Source: Xenophilus sp. AP218F (lineage in GTDB: Bacteria; Pseudomonadota; Gammaproteobacteria; Burkholderiales; Chromobacteriaceae). From it: DNA of 64,000 nucleotides. Shown here piece after piece: positions 48,156 to 57,589 of the stretch. A model generated the notes under the pieces. The model did no database searches. It worked only from the letters and a program-made list of their open reading frames with translations, and was not told the origin of the DNA. Each line of letters begins with the position of its first letter. Position 1 is the stretch's first letter. The translations under genes and the position numbers were made by a program. The stretch lies in contig NJIE01000008.1 of the NCBI GenBank assembly GCA_002213445.1, positions 310,001 through 374,000 on the forward strand. The letters are read 5' to 3'.

Positions 48156-49328
48156 ATGACCGATACCCTGTTCAAGAAAACGGGAACGCTGAAGGTCGCC
48201 ATGGTGGCAGGAGAAGCCTCCGGCGACCTTCTTGCCGCCCACTTGATGGAAGCGCTCTACGCGCGCCACCCCAATATCGAGTTCGCCGGCATCGGCGGGC
48301 CGCGGATGGAGGCGCGCGGCTTTCGCAGCATGGTGGCCCAGGAGAAGCTGGCGGTGCGCGGCTACGCCGAGGTGTTCAAGGCCTTGCCGGAGTTGCTGCG
48401 AGTGCGCAAGCGGCTGTGCCAGCGCCTGCTGGCGGAAAAGCCGGATGTTTTCATCGGCGTGGACGCGCCCGACTTCAATCTGGCGCTGGAGGCCGAGCTG
48501 AAAAAAGCCGGCATTCCCACCGTGCATTACGTCAGCCCCTCGGTCTGGGCCTGGCGGCCGGAGCGGGTGCACAAGATCGGCCGTTCGGTCAGCCACATGC
48601 TGTGCCTGTTCCCGATGGAGCCGCCCCTGTATCGCCAGGCCGGGGTGCCGGTGTCCTACGTCGGCCATCCGCTGGCCAGCGAGATTCCGCTCAAGCCGGA
48701 CATGGAAGCGATGCGCGAGCAGCTGGGCCTGCCGCAGGGCGCGCCCATCTTCACGTTGATGCCGGGCAGCCGCAAGAGCGAGCTGGAGTTCATGACTCCG
48801 GTGTATCTGCAAACCGCGCGGCTGCTGCTCAAGGAGTTCCCCGACGCGCAATTCCTGGTGCCTTTGGCCACTCGCGCCACGTTGGAGCTGTTCGACCAGC
48901 AACTGACGCGCTACAAGGCCTGGGATTTGCCGCTGCGCAAGCTGTTCGGCCACGCGCAGATGGCCTGCATCGCCAGCGACGTGGTGCTGGTGACCAGCGG
49001 CACCGCCACGCTGGAAGTGGCGCTGACCAAGCGGCCGATGGTGATCAGCTACAAGCTGTCGGCGCTGACGTATCAGCTGGTGAAGCGCAAGCTCAAGCTG
49101 CCGTATGTCGGCCTGCCCAACATCCTGTGCGGGCGTTTCGTGGTGCCGGAGCTGCTGCAAAAGCAGGCCACGCCGGAGAAGCTGGCCGAGGAAATCAAGC
49201 GGCTGTATACCGACAGCGCGGCGCGCGAGGAAATGGCCGCCGCCTTCACCGAGCTGCACCTGTCGCTGAAGCAGGACACCGCCGCGCGCGCCGCGCGCGC
49301 CATCCTGGACGTGGTGGGCCAGCTGTGA
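48156..49328 (+). CDS. lpxB: Lipid-A-disaccharide synthase
   Basis: 390 residues, GT-B fold glycosyltransferase (GT19). [21 protein letters not shown] near the N-terminus, [17 protein letters not shown] and [13 protein letters not shown] are signatures. It joins two lipid A precursors into the disaccharide at the inner membrane. The start [10 protein letters not shown] is 4 bp after lpxA; the stop overlaps rnhB (GTGA). Confidence 0.97.
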   Translation: MTDTLFKKTGTLKVAMVAGEASGDLLAAHLMEALYARHPNIEFAGIGGPRMEARGFRSMVAQEKLAVRGYAEVFKALPELLRVRKRLCQRLLAEKPDVFIGVDAPDFNLALEAELKKAGIPTVHYVSPSVWAWRPERVHKIGRSVSHMLCLFPMEPPLYRQAGVPVSYVGHPLASEIPLKPDMEAMREQLGLPQGAPIFTLMPGSRKSELEFMTPVYLQTARLLLKEFPDAQFLVPLATRATLELFDQQLTRYKAWDLPLRKLFGHAQMACIASDVVLVTSGTATLEVALTKRPMVISYKLSALTYQLVKRKLKLPYVGLPNILCGRFVVPELLQKQATPEKLAEEIKRLYTDSAAREEMAAAFTELHLSLKQDTAARAARAILDVVGQL

Positions 49329-49906
49329 TCTGCGGCGTGGACGAAGCCGGCCGCGGCCCGCTGGCCGGCGCGGTGTTCGCCGCGGCGGTGATTCTGGACC
49401 CGGATCGCCCGATCGCGGGCCTGGCCGACTCCAAGGTGCTGAGCGAAGCCAGGCGCGACGCGCTGGCCGCGGAGATCAAGGCGCGCGCGCTGGCCTGGTG
49501 CGTCGCCAGCGCCAGCGTCGAGGAAATCGACAGGCTCAATATCCTGCAGGCCACGATGCTGGCGATGACGCGAGCCGTCGCTGGTCTGAAGATCGCGCCG
49601 ACCGCGGCGCAGATCGACGGCAACCGGGTGCCCAAGGGATTGAGCGTGCCCGGCGAAGCCATCGTCAAGGGCGACGCCAAGGTGCCGGCCATTTCCGCCG
49701 CGTCCATCCTGGCCAAGACGGCGCGCGACGCGGAGCTGGTGGCGCTGGACGCCGTGCATCCGGCTTACGGTTTCGCCCGCCACAAGGGCTATCCCACCGC
49801 CGAGCATCTGGCCGCCATCGAGGCGCACGGGGTGCTGGCCGCGCATCGCAAGAGCTTTGGCCCGGTCAAACGCTGGCTCATCCAGCATCAGGGCGAGCTG
49901 TTCTGA
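49325..49906 (+). CDS. rnhB: Ribonuclease HII
   Basis: 193 residues from GTG overlapping the lpxB stop. [21 protein letters not shown] carries the catalytic DE-G-R-G motif; later carboxylates lie in [10 protein letters not shown] and in [17 protein letters not shown]. It removes RNA, including single ribonucleotides, from DNA. The conserved lpxB-rnhB order supports the call. The open frame upstream to 48416 is a shadow of lpxB. Confidence 0.96.
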   Translation: MICGVDEAGRGPLAGAVFAAAVILDPDRPIAGLADSKVLSEARRDALAAEIKARALAWCVASASVEEIDRLNILQATMLAMTRAVAGLKIAPTAAQIDGNRVPKGLSVPGEAIVKGDAKVPAISAASILAKTARDAELVALDAVHPAYGFARHKGYPTAEHLAAIEAHGVLAAHRKSFGPVKRWLIQHQGELF

Positions 49907-49910
49907 ACTC

Positions 49911-50396
49911 ATGCAGAAAGCCTGCTTCCCTCCGGTGGTCGCGCCTGGCGCCACTTTGCTGATTCTGGGCTCGCTGCCCGGCGACGCCTCGCTGCAAGCC
50001 GGGCAGTATTACGCCCATCCCCGCAACCAGTTCTGGCGGCTGCTGGAAGTTCCGCTGGGGCGGCCGCTGGCCGCGCTGGATTACGCGCAGCGCCTGGACG
50101 CGTTGCGCGCGGCCGGCGTCGGCTTGTGGGACGTGATCGCCAGCGCCAACCGACGCGGCAGCCTGGATGCCGACATCCGCGAGCGGCGCAACAACGATTT
50201 GCTGGCGCTGATCCAGTCGCTGCCGCGCCTGCGCGCGGTGGCTTTCAACGGCGGCGTCGCCGCCCGGGCAGCCAGCCAGCTGGACAGCGCGGCGCTTTCT
50301 CGCCTGGCGCTGCCGTCGTCCAGCCCCGCCTATACCTTGCCATTCGAGAAAAAGCTTGAAGTTTGGCGGCAACTGAGCCGATATATAGAGTCCTGA
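49911..50396 (+). CDS. DNA-deoxyinosine glycosylase-type protein (UDG superfamily)
   Basis: 161 residues. LLILGSLPGDASLQAGQYYAHP at about residues 17-38, then HPRNQFWRLLEV, matches the family 6 (HDG) branch of uracil-DNA glycosylases, where the GSxPG loop and the NxFW segment form the base pocket. GLWDVIASANRRGSLDADIR and AFNGGVAARA are further family blocks. It likely excises hypoxanthine produced by adenine deamination. Encoded 4 bp after rnhB, another DNA-repair gene. Confidence 0.8.
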   Translation: MQKACFPPVVAPGATLLILGSLPGDASLQAGQYYAHPRNQFWRLLEVPLGRPLAALDYAQRLDALRAAGVGLWDVIASANRRGSLDADIRERRNNDLLALIQSLPRLRAVAFNGGVAARAASQLDSAALSRLALPSSSPAYTLPFEKKLEVWRQLSRYIES

Positions 50397-50435
50397 CTAT
50401 CGCAATCTCCGCCAATCCGTTATTGGGAGGGACTC

Positions 50436-50651
50436 ATGGGCCGTTACTGCATATGGTTTGTCACGCCGGACGATAGCGTCATGCGCCGGGCCGAAGTCAT
50501 GATCAATGGCGTCATCCACAGCCATCAGGTGCTGGAGGAGATTGAAACCCAGCTGGCCGTCGATTGCGGCCTGAGCCAGGTCATGGTGGTGGACTGGAAA
50601 CGCTTCGAGCTCCCCGAGCTGGCGACGCCGCCGCTGGCGCACGCGGCCTAG
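50436..50651 (+). CDS. Hypothetical protein, 71 residues
   Basis: Starts MGRYCIWFVTPDDSVMRRAE with GGGAGGG upstream, so it is probably real. Predicted mixed alpha/beta, soluble, with DCGLSQVMVVDWKRFELPEL near the end. No family recognised and no signal or membrane segment. It lies between the glycosylase gene and mobB on the same strand. Confidence 0.7.
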   Translation: MGRYCIWFVTPDDSVMRRAEVMINGVIHSHQVLEEIETQLAVDCGLSQVMVVDWKRFELPELATPPLAHAA

Positions 50652-50676
50652 CCATTCCAGCCGAGCTTTCCGACCG

Positions 50677-50700
50677 GGCGGCCATGCTATCATGGCCGCC
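50677..50700 (+). terminator. Perfect 10-bp hairpin before mobB
   Basis: GGCGGCCATG (50677-50686), loop CTAT, CATGGCCGCC (50691-50700), then TGTCTGTCTTTATT. It may terminate the upstream unit; TATCAT within the loop region could instead be a -10 element for mobB, in which case the dyad would be an operator. Confidence 0.45.
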
Positions 50701-50724
50701 TGTCTGTCTTTATTCGCGCACCTC

Positions 50725-51231
50725 ATGCATCTGTTAGGTTTGGCCGGCTATTCCGGCAGCGGCAAGACCACGCTGCTGGAGAAATTGATTCCCTTGTTGC
50801 GGGCGCAAGGCCTGCGCATCGCGGTGATCAAGCACACCCATCACGACGTGGACTGGGACCAGCCCGGCAAGGACAGCTGGCGGCATCGCCATGCCGGCGC
50901 CGCTCAGGTGCTGCTGGCGGCCGGCAAACGCCGTCTGCTGGTGGAGGAGCTGCCGGACAGCAACGACTTGCCGCTCATCGAACACCTGCGGCTGCTCAGG
51001 CCCTGCGATCTGGTGCTGGCCGAAGGATTCAAGCGCGAGCCCATCGCCAAGATCGAAGTGGTCAACCACGCGCTGGGCGCGCCGCGCCTCTCGCCTGCGG
51101 ATGCGGGTGTGCTGGCCGTGGCGGCCGACCGGCTCAGCGACGAGGCGGTGCCTTGCTTCTTGCGCGACGATGCTTCCGCCATCGCCGCTTTCATACTTTC
51201 AAGATGGGATTCCCTGCATGTTGACTTTTGA
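50725..51231 (+). CDS. mobB: Molybdopterin-guanine dinucleotide biosynthesis protein MobB
   Basis: 168 residues. Walker A GYSGSGKTTLLEKLIP near the N-terminus, then AVIKHTHHDVDWDQPGKDSWRHR, the MobB-specific segment, and DLVLAEGFKREPIAKIEV. A GTPase that assists MobA in making the guanine dinucleotide form of the molybdenum cofactor. The start MHLLGLAGYSG is chosen over an upstream Met at 50692. It overlaps moeA by 14 bp. Confidence 0.94.
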   Translation: MHLLGLAGYSGSGKTTLLEKLIPLLRAQGLRIAVIKHTHHDVDWDQPGKDSWRHRHAGAAQVLLAAGKRRLLVEELPDSNDLPLIEHLRLLRPCDLVLAEGFKREPIAKIEVVNHALGAPRLSPADAGVLAVAADRLSDEAVPCFLRDDASAIAAFILSRWDSLHVDF

Positions 51232-52411
51232 TCAGGCCCGCGACTGGTTGCTGCAACGCGCGCAGCCGCTCGCCGCTACGGAGCGCGCCCCACTTCTGGC
51301 CGCGCTGGGGCGCACCTTGACCGAGCCCCTGACGGCCGCCGTCGATGTGCCGCCGCGCGACAACAGCGCCATGGATGGTTACGCGGTGGCCGTGTCTTCG
51401 CTGGGCGGCGAGCCCCTGCCGTTATCGCAGCGGGTGCCGGCCGGCAGCGTGCCGCAGCCGTTGGCGGCTGGCAGCGCGGCGCGCATTTTCACCGGCGCGC
51501 CGATTCCGCCCGGAGCGGACGCGGTCATCATGCAGGAGCTGGCCGAGATGCTGCCCGACGGCCGCGTGCGCTTCGCCCAGGCGGCGCATCCGGGGCAATG
51601 CATTCGCCGCGCCGGCGAGGACATCTCAGCGGGGCAGCAAATCCTGGCGGCGGGGCGGCGTCTGACGCCGGCCGACATCGGCCTGGCGGCGTCCATCGGC
51701 GTCGATAGCCTGCCGGTGCGGCGCGCGCTGCGCGTGGCGGTGTTCTTCACTGGCGACGAACTCGTCGAGCCCGGCCAGGCGCTGGCCGAAGGACAGATCT
51801 ACAACTCCAACCGGTATTGGCTGGTGCCGGCGCTGATGGCGCTCGGTTGCGAGGTCATCGATCTGGGCATCGTTCGCGACAGCCTGGCCGCGACGCGCGA
51901 AGCCTTGCGCGACGCGGCCGATTGCGCCGACGTGATCATCACCTGCGGCGGCGTGTCGGTGGGCGAGGAGGACCACGTCAAGGCGGCGGTGGAAGCCGAA
52001 GGCGAGCTGACTTTGTGGAAGATCGCCATCAAGCCCGGCAAGCCGCTGGCTTACGGCCGGATCGGCCAGGCGGATTTCATCGGCTTGCCCGGCAATCCGG
52101 TATCCGGCTTCGTCACCTACCAGACGCTGGCGCGCCCCTTCTTGCAAAAGCGCGCCGGTCAGCCGGTGACAGCCGGTTTTGACGAGCGCTACCCGGCGGC
52201 CTTCGCCTGGGAGCGGCCTGACGCGCGGCGCGAGGAGTTCTTGCGCGTACGGCGGGAGATGGCGGATGGCGGCTGGCGTTTGCGGCTCTACCCGCAGCAA
52301 GGCTCCGGCGTGCTGATGTCCTGCGCCTGGGCGGAAGGGCTGGTCCGCTTGGCTCCGGGGCAAAGCGTGCGCCCTGGCGACGCCTTGCCCTTCATGCCGC
52401 TGGCGGATTGA
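51218..52411 (+). CDS. moeA: Molybdopterin molybdenumtransferase MoeA
   Basis: 397 residues. PPRDNSAMDGYAV opens the first domain, GGVSVGEEDHVKAA is the active-site loop, and FIGLPGNPVSGFVTY the MPT-binding loop; a C-terminal beta-barrel domain completes the fold. It inserts molybdate into adenylated molybdopterin. Coupled to mobB by overlap; the ferredoxin gene follows 2 bp later. Confidence 0.96.
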   Translation: MLTFDQARDWLLQRAQPLAATERAPLLAALGRTLTEPLTAAVDVPPRDNSAMDGYAVAVSSLGGEPLPLSQRVPAGSVPQPLAAGSAARIFTGAPIPPGADAVIMQELAEMLPDGRVRFAQAAHPGQCIRRAGEDISAGQQILAAGRRLTPADIGLAASIGVDSLPVRRALRVAVFFTGDELVEPGQALAEGQIYNSNRYWLVPALMALGCEVIDLGIVRDSLAATREALRDAADCADVIITCGGVSVGEEDHVKAAVEAEGELTLWKIAIKPGKPLAYGRIGQADFIGLPGNPVSGFVTYQTLARPFLQKRAGQPVTAGFDERYPAAFAWERPDARREEFLRVRREMADGGWRLRLYPQQGSGVLMSCAWAEGLVRLAPGQSVRPGDALPFMPLAD

Positions 52412-52413
52412 GC

Positions 52414-52761
52414 ATGCCGACGCTGCGTTTCGAGAGCGAGGCGGGCGCATTGCTGGCCGAAGTGGAAGCCATGCCCGGCGATCTGCTGCTGGATGTGGCC
52501 AGGCTGGCCGACGTGCCGCTGCACTGGCGCTGCGGGCAAGGCACTTGCGGCACCTGCAAGGTGCGGCTGGCGCGTCTGGATGGCGCGGCGTACCCGGCGG
52601 AGCCGGGTAGGAAGGAGCGCAATGTGTTGCTGCGCGCCGGCGCGATCGACAACGCGCTGGCGGCAGGCGAGCGCTGGCCGCCGGCGACGCGGCACTGGCG
52701 GCTGGCCTGCCACCTGGCGGTGGGAGACGAAAACTGGCGAGTGGAGTGTCCGAGCTTTTAA
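52414..52761 (+). CDS. 2Fe-2S ferredoxin
   Basis: 115 residues. The plant-type cluster motif is CGQGTCGTC (C-x4-C-x2-C), with the fourth ligand in WRLACHLAV about 50 residues later. Small soluble electron carrier. Its place directly after moeA may mean it serves a molybdoenzyme, but the partner is not in the window. ATG at 52414 is chosen because a TTG at 52408 overlaps the moeA stop. Confidence 0.87.
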   Translation: MPTLRFESEAGALLAEVEAMPGDLLLDVARLADVPLHWRCGQGTCGTCKVRLARLDGAAYPAEPGRKERNVLLRAGAIDNALAAGERWPPATRHWRLACHLAVGDENWRVECPSF

Positions 52762-52813
52762 TCGCCGCAGGCGGTGACGGGGCCGGTCGCCCGAAGCCGC
52801 CGCCGGCGCATCG

Positions 52814-53152
52814 TCAGGACAGGCGGCTTTCCCAGTTGGCGCGGCGCGCAGCCGGCTGGCGTTGGGCCGGTCTGGCAGAGGCTCTGGTTTTCGGCTTCCT
52901 GAAAACGATGCGGTCATCGGCCAGTTTTTTCACCAGGCAGGCGACGGCCAGGCCAGCCAGCGCGCCGGCGGCGAGAGCAAGCCAGTAGCTTCCTGCGGTG
53001 ACGATGGCCAGGTAACCGCAAAGTCCGGCGACGATCAGGGGGATCAGCATGGCCGCGTCAGAGGGGCCGTAGTCGATTTCCGCGCCGCAGCCGGGGCAGG
53101 CGCTGGCGGATTCGGGGATGCGGGAGCGACAGTGGGGGCAATCGGTTTGCAT
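52814..53152 (-). CDS. Zinc-ribbon membrane protein
   Basis: 112 residues. An N-terminal zinc ribbon with C5-P-H-C8 and C19-P-G-C22, then two hydrophobic helices (MLIPLIVAGLCGYLAIVTAG and ALAAGALAGLAVACLV) and a basic tail. An in-frame ATG at 53161 would add three residues; neither start has a strong ribosome binding site. Function unknown. It is the last of the leftward genes here. Confidence 0.72.
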   Translation of the reverse strand: MQTDCPHCRSRIPESASACPGCGAEIDYGPSDAAMLIPLIVAGLCGYLAIVTAGSYWLALAAGALAGLAVACLVKKLADDRIVFRKPKTRASARPAQRQPAARRANWESRLS

Positions 53153-53425
53153 GAAATGCATTTGCCATAAACGGAATATCAAAATGCTACTCCATACTGG
53201 CCCCGCAAGTACAGCTCGAAGTATTGCGATATGTGAATTCGCGGCGTTTTTTCCTGAACCGCCCGCCGCGGTGGGCGATCGTCCCATGCCAAGCGCCGCT
53301 TGCGCGGGGCGGCGGCGCCAAGCGGAACCGGGCCTGACCGCTAGCGTGTCGGGCGGGCGTTGATGGCCGGTTTTGGCATGGCCGGCTGGGGAAGCCGTCG
53401 CAGGCGGAAAAGGGCAAGCAGGCGT

Positions 53426-54517
53426 TTAGCGAGGGCAGCCCGCGGCATCGTCCTCGCCGTTGTCGTCCTGCGCCAGCCAGTGGCGCAGCAAGGTGAGGCC
53501 CACCGCCAGCAAGGTGGGGCCGATGAACAGGCCGATCACGCCCCAGGCGATCAGGCCGCCGATGACGCCGATGAAAATCACCGACAGCGGCATTTGCGCG
53601 CCCTGGCTGATCAGCAGCGGCTTGAGCACGTTGTCTATGGTGTTGACCAGCAGGAAGCCCCAAACCAGCAGGAAGACGCCCAGGCCGGTGTGGCCGCTGT
53701 ACAGCACCCACGCCGCCGCCGGCAGCCAGACGATCAGCGTCGGCAATTGCGCCACCGCCACCACGAAGCAGACAAAGCCCAGCACCAGCGCGCCCGGCAC
53801 CCGGGCGATCAGCAAGCCGATCACGCACAGGAAGGTTTGCGCCAGCGCGGTGCCGACCACGCCGGTGGTGACGCTGCGTATGGTGCGGGCGATGACCTCC
53901 GGCAACTCGCCGGCCGGCGCGCCGCCCAGTTTGACGATGCCGCGCTCCACCGTTTCCCACAGGTTGTCGCCGTTGATCAGCAACAGGCCGGCCACCACGA
54001 TGGCCAGCGCGATTTCCAGCAGGCTCAGGCCTATGGTGGCGCCGCTGGACAGGGCCCACATGCCCACCTTGTTGACGATGGGCTGCATCTTGTCGATGAA
54101 GCCGGGCAGGTCGGTTTGCACGCCTTGCCAGAATTTGAGCAGGCTCTCGCCGATCAGCGGCAGGGTTTGCAGGCTGGCCGGCGCGTCGGGCAGCCGGAAG
54201 CCGGCCAGGTCATGCGCCAGACTGGTCAGGCTGGGGATGGTGTCGGCCAGCGTCATGCCCATCAGACCGATGGGAATGGCCAGCGCCAGCGACAAGGCCA
54301 GCACCACCAGCAGCGCGGGAATCTTCTTGCGCCCGCCCAGGCGTTTGCGCAGCCGGCAATACACCGGCCAGGCGGAGATGGCGATGATGGCGGCCCAGGT
54401 GAGGGCGCCGAGGAAGGGCTGGATCACCTTGAGGCAGGCCAGCACCAGCAAGGCCACGCAGGCGATACGCGATACCGAGATGATGCTGATGTTGGGAAAG
54501 GCGCTGCGTCTGGCCAT
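53426..54517 (-). CDS. AI-2E family transporter (TqsA/PerM-like)
   Basis: 363 residues, about eight membrane helices with a large central region (about 140-215) that carries IGLSLLEIALAIVVAGLL. FLGALTWAAIIAISAWPVY near the N-terminus and VIGGLIAWGVIGLFIGPTLLAVG near the C-terminus are the most recognisable family blocks. Members export autoinducer-2 or other small molecules, and some are Na+/H+ antiporters, so the substrate is open. A 264-bp gap after it (53162-53425) shows nothing recognisable. Confidence 0.88.
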   Translation of the reverse strand: MARRSAFPNISIISVSRIACVALLVLACLKVIQPFLGALTWAAIIAISAWPVYCRLRKRLGGRKKIPALLVVLALSLALAIPIGLMGMTLADTIPSLTSLAHDLAGFRLPDAPASLQTLPLIGESLLKFWQGVQTDLPGFIDKMQPIVNKVGMWALSSGATIGLSLLEIALAIVVAGLLLINGDNLWETVERGIVKLGGAPAGELPEVIARTIRSVTTGVVGTALAQTFLCVIGLLIARVPGALVLGFVCFVVAVAQLPTLIVWLPAAAWVLYSGHTGLGVFLLVWGFLLVNTIDNVLKPLLISQGAQMPLSVIFIGVIGGLIAWGVIGLFIGPTLLAVGLTLLRHWLAQDDNGEDDAAGCPR

Positions 54518-54620
54518 GAATGGTCTCGTAAAAGCGGAAAACGCCGCCTAGCCGGATGGCGGGGCGACGCAAACAAACTGCCGGAATAGAGGGGCTTCCC
54601 GGCAGTCGGGGCTGGGGCGT

Positions 54621-56417
54621 TTAGCGGGCCGCCGCCGCCAGCTGGCGGGCGAACTCATCCGCCGGCGTGAAGCCGATCACGCGGCCGGCCGGCGCGCCTT
54701 GCGCGTCGAACAGCATGATACCCGGAGGTCCGAACAAGCCAAAGCGTTTCAGCAGCGCCTGATGCTCGGGAAGGTTGGCGGTGACATCGGCCTTGACCAG
54801 CACGAAGCGCTGCATCAACTGGCTGACGGCCGGCGCGGGAAAGGTTTCCGCCTCCATTTCCTTGCAGGCCACGCACCAGTCGGCGTAAAAGTCCAGCAGT
54901 AGCGGCTTGCCTTGCGCCTTGGCCGCGGCGAGGGCGTTGTCCAGTTCGGCGTTGGAGGAAACCGGGAGAAAGACGGCCGTCTTGCCAGCTTCCGCGCGCG
55001 GCTCGCCTACGAAGGCTTGCAGCGGGCGACGCCACTCCTGGCCGCCGGCGAGCAGGCCCGCCAGCTGGGCCGCGCCCAGCGCCAGCAAGACCACACCCAG
55101 CGCCTTGCCAAGACGGGCGCGCGCCGGGCTGGCTTCCGGCAGCGGGTCGAGCGCGCGCAGGAAGACGGCCGCGCCGATCAGCAGCAGCGCCCACAGCAGC
55201 ATGACAGCCGCGGCCGGCAGGAAGGGCGCGGCCAGCCAGATGGCCAGGCCCAGCATGATCACGCCGAAGGCGGACTTGACGGCTTTCATCCAGTTGCCGG
55301 CGCGCGGCAGCACGTGGCCGCCGAAGGTGCCGATCAGAATCAGCGGCAGGCCCAGGCCGATGGCCATCGCGTACAAGGCCGCGCCGCCGAGCAGGGCGTC
55401 GCCGGTGCTGCCGATATAGCCCAGCGCCAGCGCCAGCGGCGGCGCGACGCAGGGGCCGATCAGGAGAGCCGAGAGCGCGCCCATCAGGAATACGGTGAGC
55501 GCCTTGCCGCCGGAGAGGCGGTTGGAGGTGTCCGCCAGCCGCGATTGCAGGCCACTGGGCAGCTGGATGGAGAACAGGTCGAACATGGATAGCGCGAACA
55601 CCACCATCAGCGCGCTGGCGCTGAGGATCACCGCCGGCTGTTGCAGCCATACCGTCAGCAGCGCGCCGGTCAGGCCGGCGATGACGCCGATCACGGTGTA
55701 AGTCAGAGCCAGGCCCTGCACGTAAATGAAGGACAGCAGAAAACCGCGGCGACGGGTGAGGGTGTGTCCCTGGCCGGCAATCAGCGATGAAACGATGGGC
55801 AGCAGCGGGTACATGCAGGCTGTGAACGCCATGCCCAGTCCCGCCAGCAGAAAAGCGCCCAATGTGGTCAGCCACCCTTGGGCTGCCAGTTCGCTGTTAC
55901 CGGCCGAGGCTTTTCCCGGGGCGTTGTCCTCCGTCAGCCAGGCGGCGGCCTGTCCCGCCGCGTGCTCCGCCGCGCCGATTTGCAGCTTGTGGGTGTAGGG
56001 CGGGTAGCACACGCCGGCTTCAGCGCAGCCCTGCAGCCTGACCTTGAGCAAGAACTGGCGCGGCGCGTCCGGCTTGAGCGGCACGGCGACGACGGCCTTG
56101 CCCTGGAAGATCACCTGCTTGCCGAAGTAAGGGTCGTTCTTTTCCTTGCCTTTGGGAAAGTCCGGCTTGCCGGCCAGCACGTCCGGTTCGCTGCTCACGC
56201 TGATGCGGTCGCGGTACAGGTAGTAGCCGGGCGCGACGTCCAGCGTCAGCAGCAGCCGGTCGCCCTGGCGTTCCGCCTTGGCGGGGAAGGCTTGTTCGGC
56301 GGGCAGCAGGTCGTCCTGGTTGATGGCGTAGGCGGCCGGCGAAAAGCCGAGGCTGGCCATCAGCAGCGCCAGCGACAGCAGGAAAAGTCTGATGAAGGGA
56401 GTTAGGATGGTTGGCAC
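54621..56417 (-). CDS. dsbD: Thiol:disulfide interchange protein DsbD
   Basis: 598 residues. Signal peptide (about 1-31, ending PAAYA), N-terminal DsbD-alpha domain with the redox pair in GCAEAGVCYPPY, a central eight-helix membrane domain with C in TACMYPLLPIVS and GPCVAPPLALALGYIG, and a C-terminal thioredoxin-like domain with WCVACKEMEAE. It carries electrons from cytosolic thioredoxin to periplasmic DsbC/DsbG and cytochrome maturation. The start appears to be GTG; a weak site lies upstream. Confidence 0.95.
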   Translation of the reverse strand: MPTILTPFIRLFLLSLALLMASLGFSPAAYAINQDDLLPAEQAFPAKAERQGDRLLLTLDVAPGYYLYRDRISVSSEPDVLAGKPDFPKGKEKNDPYFGKQVIFQGKAVVAVPLKPDAPRQFLLKVRLQGCAEAGVCYPPYTHKLQIGAAEHAAGQAAAWLTEDNAPGKASAGNSELAAQGWLTTLGAFLLAGLGMAFTACMYPLLPIVSSLIAGQGHTLTRRRGFLLSFIYVQGLALTYTVIGVIAGLTGALLTVWLQQPAVILSASALMVVFALSMFDLFSIQLPSGLQSRLADTSNRLSGGKALTVFLMGALSALLIGPCVAPPLALALGYIGSTGDALLGGAALYAMAIGLGLPLILIGTFGGHVLPRAGNWMKAVKSAFGVIMLGLAIWLAAPFLPAAAVMLLWALLLIGAAVFLRALDPLPEASPARARLGKALGVVLLALGAAQLAGLLAGGQEWRRPLQAFVGEPRAEAGKTAVFLPVSSNAELDNALAAAKAQGKPLLLDFYADWCVACKEMEAETFPAPAVSQLMQRFVLVKADVTANLPEHQALLKRFGLFGPPGIMLFDAQGAPAGRVIGFTPADEFARQLAAAAR

Positions 56418-56770
56418 GGGCTGACTCGGTTGTTGGCTAAGAATGCATTAGGGGAATGGCTGCCCCGATGGTTCCGGAACTTGTCACCTTGCGATGCAAT
56501 GTGCATTAATTGTCGGCGACCGGCAACTCCAGCCGCGTTGCGCCGGAGTCGGGGCATAGTATAGCGTCAGCCGCGGGCGGCTGACGACGCCGTCGGAACG
56601 GAAATCGCTATGCGCTTCCCGGGTTCTCCCGGCGGGCGCGGGCGGCAGCCGTCCGGCACTGTACCCCGGATCTGGGCGCGGCAAAGTGAAAAATTCCGGA
56701 ATGCATATCCATTGCGCGACTATCGCGGGCCGGCGAATCCACATGACACAGGACGGACAGCATCGGAAAT
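56418..56770. other. 353-bp intergenic region between dsbD and the hydrolase gene
   Basis: Divergent genes flank it, so it should hold both promoters. A 10-bp hairpin CGTCAGCCGC/GCGGCTGACG (56565-56586) without a T run, and a possible -10 (CATAGTATAGC, near 56556), are all I see. No gene, and no RNA family recognised. Confidence 0.5.
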
Positions 56771-57577
56771 ATGCGAGAAAACATTCATTTCGCTCATGCC
56801 AACAGTTTCCCGGCGTCGGTATATCGCAAAATGCTGGAGCGGCTGGGCGAGCGCCACAGGGTGGGCTATCTGGACGCCATCGGCCATGATCCAGCCTATC
56901 CGGTCAGCGATTGCTGGCCGCACCTGGTCAGCGAGAGCATCCACTTCATCGAGCGGCATTACGACGGGCCGGTGTTCGGCGTCGGCCATTCGCTGGGCGG
57001 CTTCCTGATGTTTTATGCGGCGCTGGCGCGGCCGGAGCTGTTCAAAGGCATCATCATTCTGGATTCGCCGCTGTTCGGCCCGCGGCGCGCTTTCGGCGTC
57101 TGGCTGGCCAAGAAGCTGGGCTTCATCGATCGCGTCACCCCCGGCGGCAATACGCTGAAGCGACGCGACAACTGGGCGTCGGTGGAAATGGTGCGCGATT
57201 ATTTCGCCCGCAAGCCGATGTTCGCCCGCTTCGACCCTGACTGCCTGTCCGATTACGCGCTGCACGGCACCGAACCCACGCCGGACGGCGGGCGGCGGCT
57301 CAAGTTCCGCCCGACGATCGAGCACGCCATTTACTGCGCGCTGCCGCACGATTTCCCGCGCCACCGCGGCCGGCTGACCGCGCCGGCGATGCTGCTGGCC
57401 GGCAGCGGCTCCGACGTGCTGGGCGAGAGCGATCTTTCCTATATCCGCAAACATTACGCCATCGGCGTGGAGTTCCAGGACGGCAGCCACTTGTTTCCGC
57501 TGGAGCGGCCACTGGCCACCGCCGAGCATATCCTGCAGCTGATAGACCGCCACCAGCGCCAGGGCGGGCGGTTCTGA
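56771..57577 (+). CDS. Alpha/beta hydrolase
   Basis: 268 residues. Nucleophile elbow GVGHSLGGFLM with S74; the acid is probably in the LLAGSGSDVLGE strand and the histidine in GSHLFPLERP. An oxyanion-type N-terminus (HFAHANSFPASVYRKML) is typical of the lipase/haloperoxidase-like branch. Substrate unknown. The ORF is compact, and the methyltransferase gene begins 12 bp after its stop, so these two may be one transcript. Confidence 0.87.
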   Translation: MRENIHFAHANSFPASVYRKMLERLGERHRVGYLDAIGHDPAYPVSDCWPHLVSESIHFIERHYDGPVFGVGHSLGGFLMFYAALARPELFKGIIILDSPLFGPRRAFGVWLAKKLGFIDRVTPGGNTLKRRDNWASVEMVRDYFARKPMFARFDPDCLSDYALHGTEPTPDGGRRLKFRPTIEHAIYCALPHDFPRHRGRLTAPAMLLAGSGSDVLGESDLSYIRKHYAIGVEFQDGSHLFPLERPLATAEHILQLIDRHQRQGGRF

Positions 57578-57589
57578 CAAGGAGGGAAA

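Noticed and set aside
56565..56586. Possible terminator between dsbD and the hydrolase gene
   Set aside because: The hairpin has no T run and the flanking genes are divergent, so a terminator there would make little sense.
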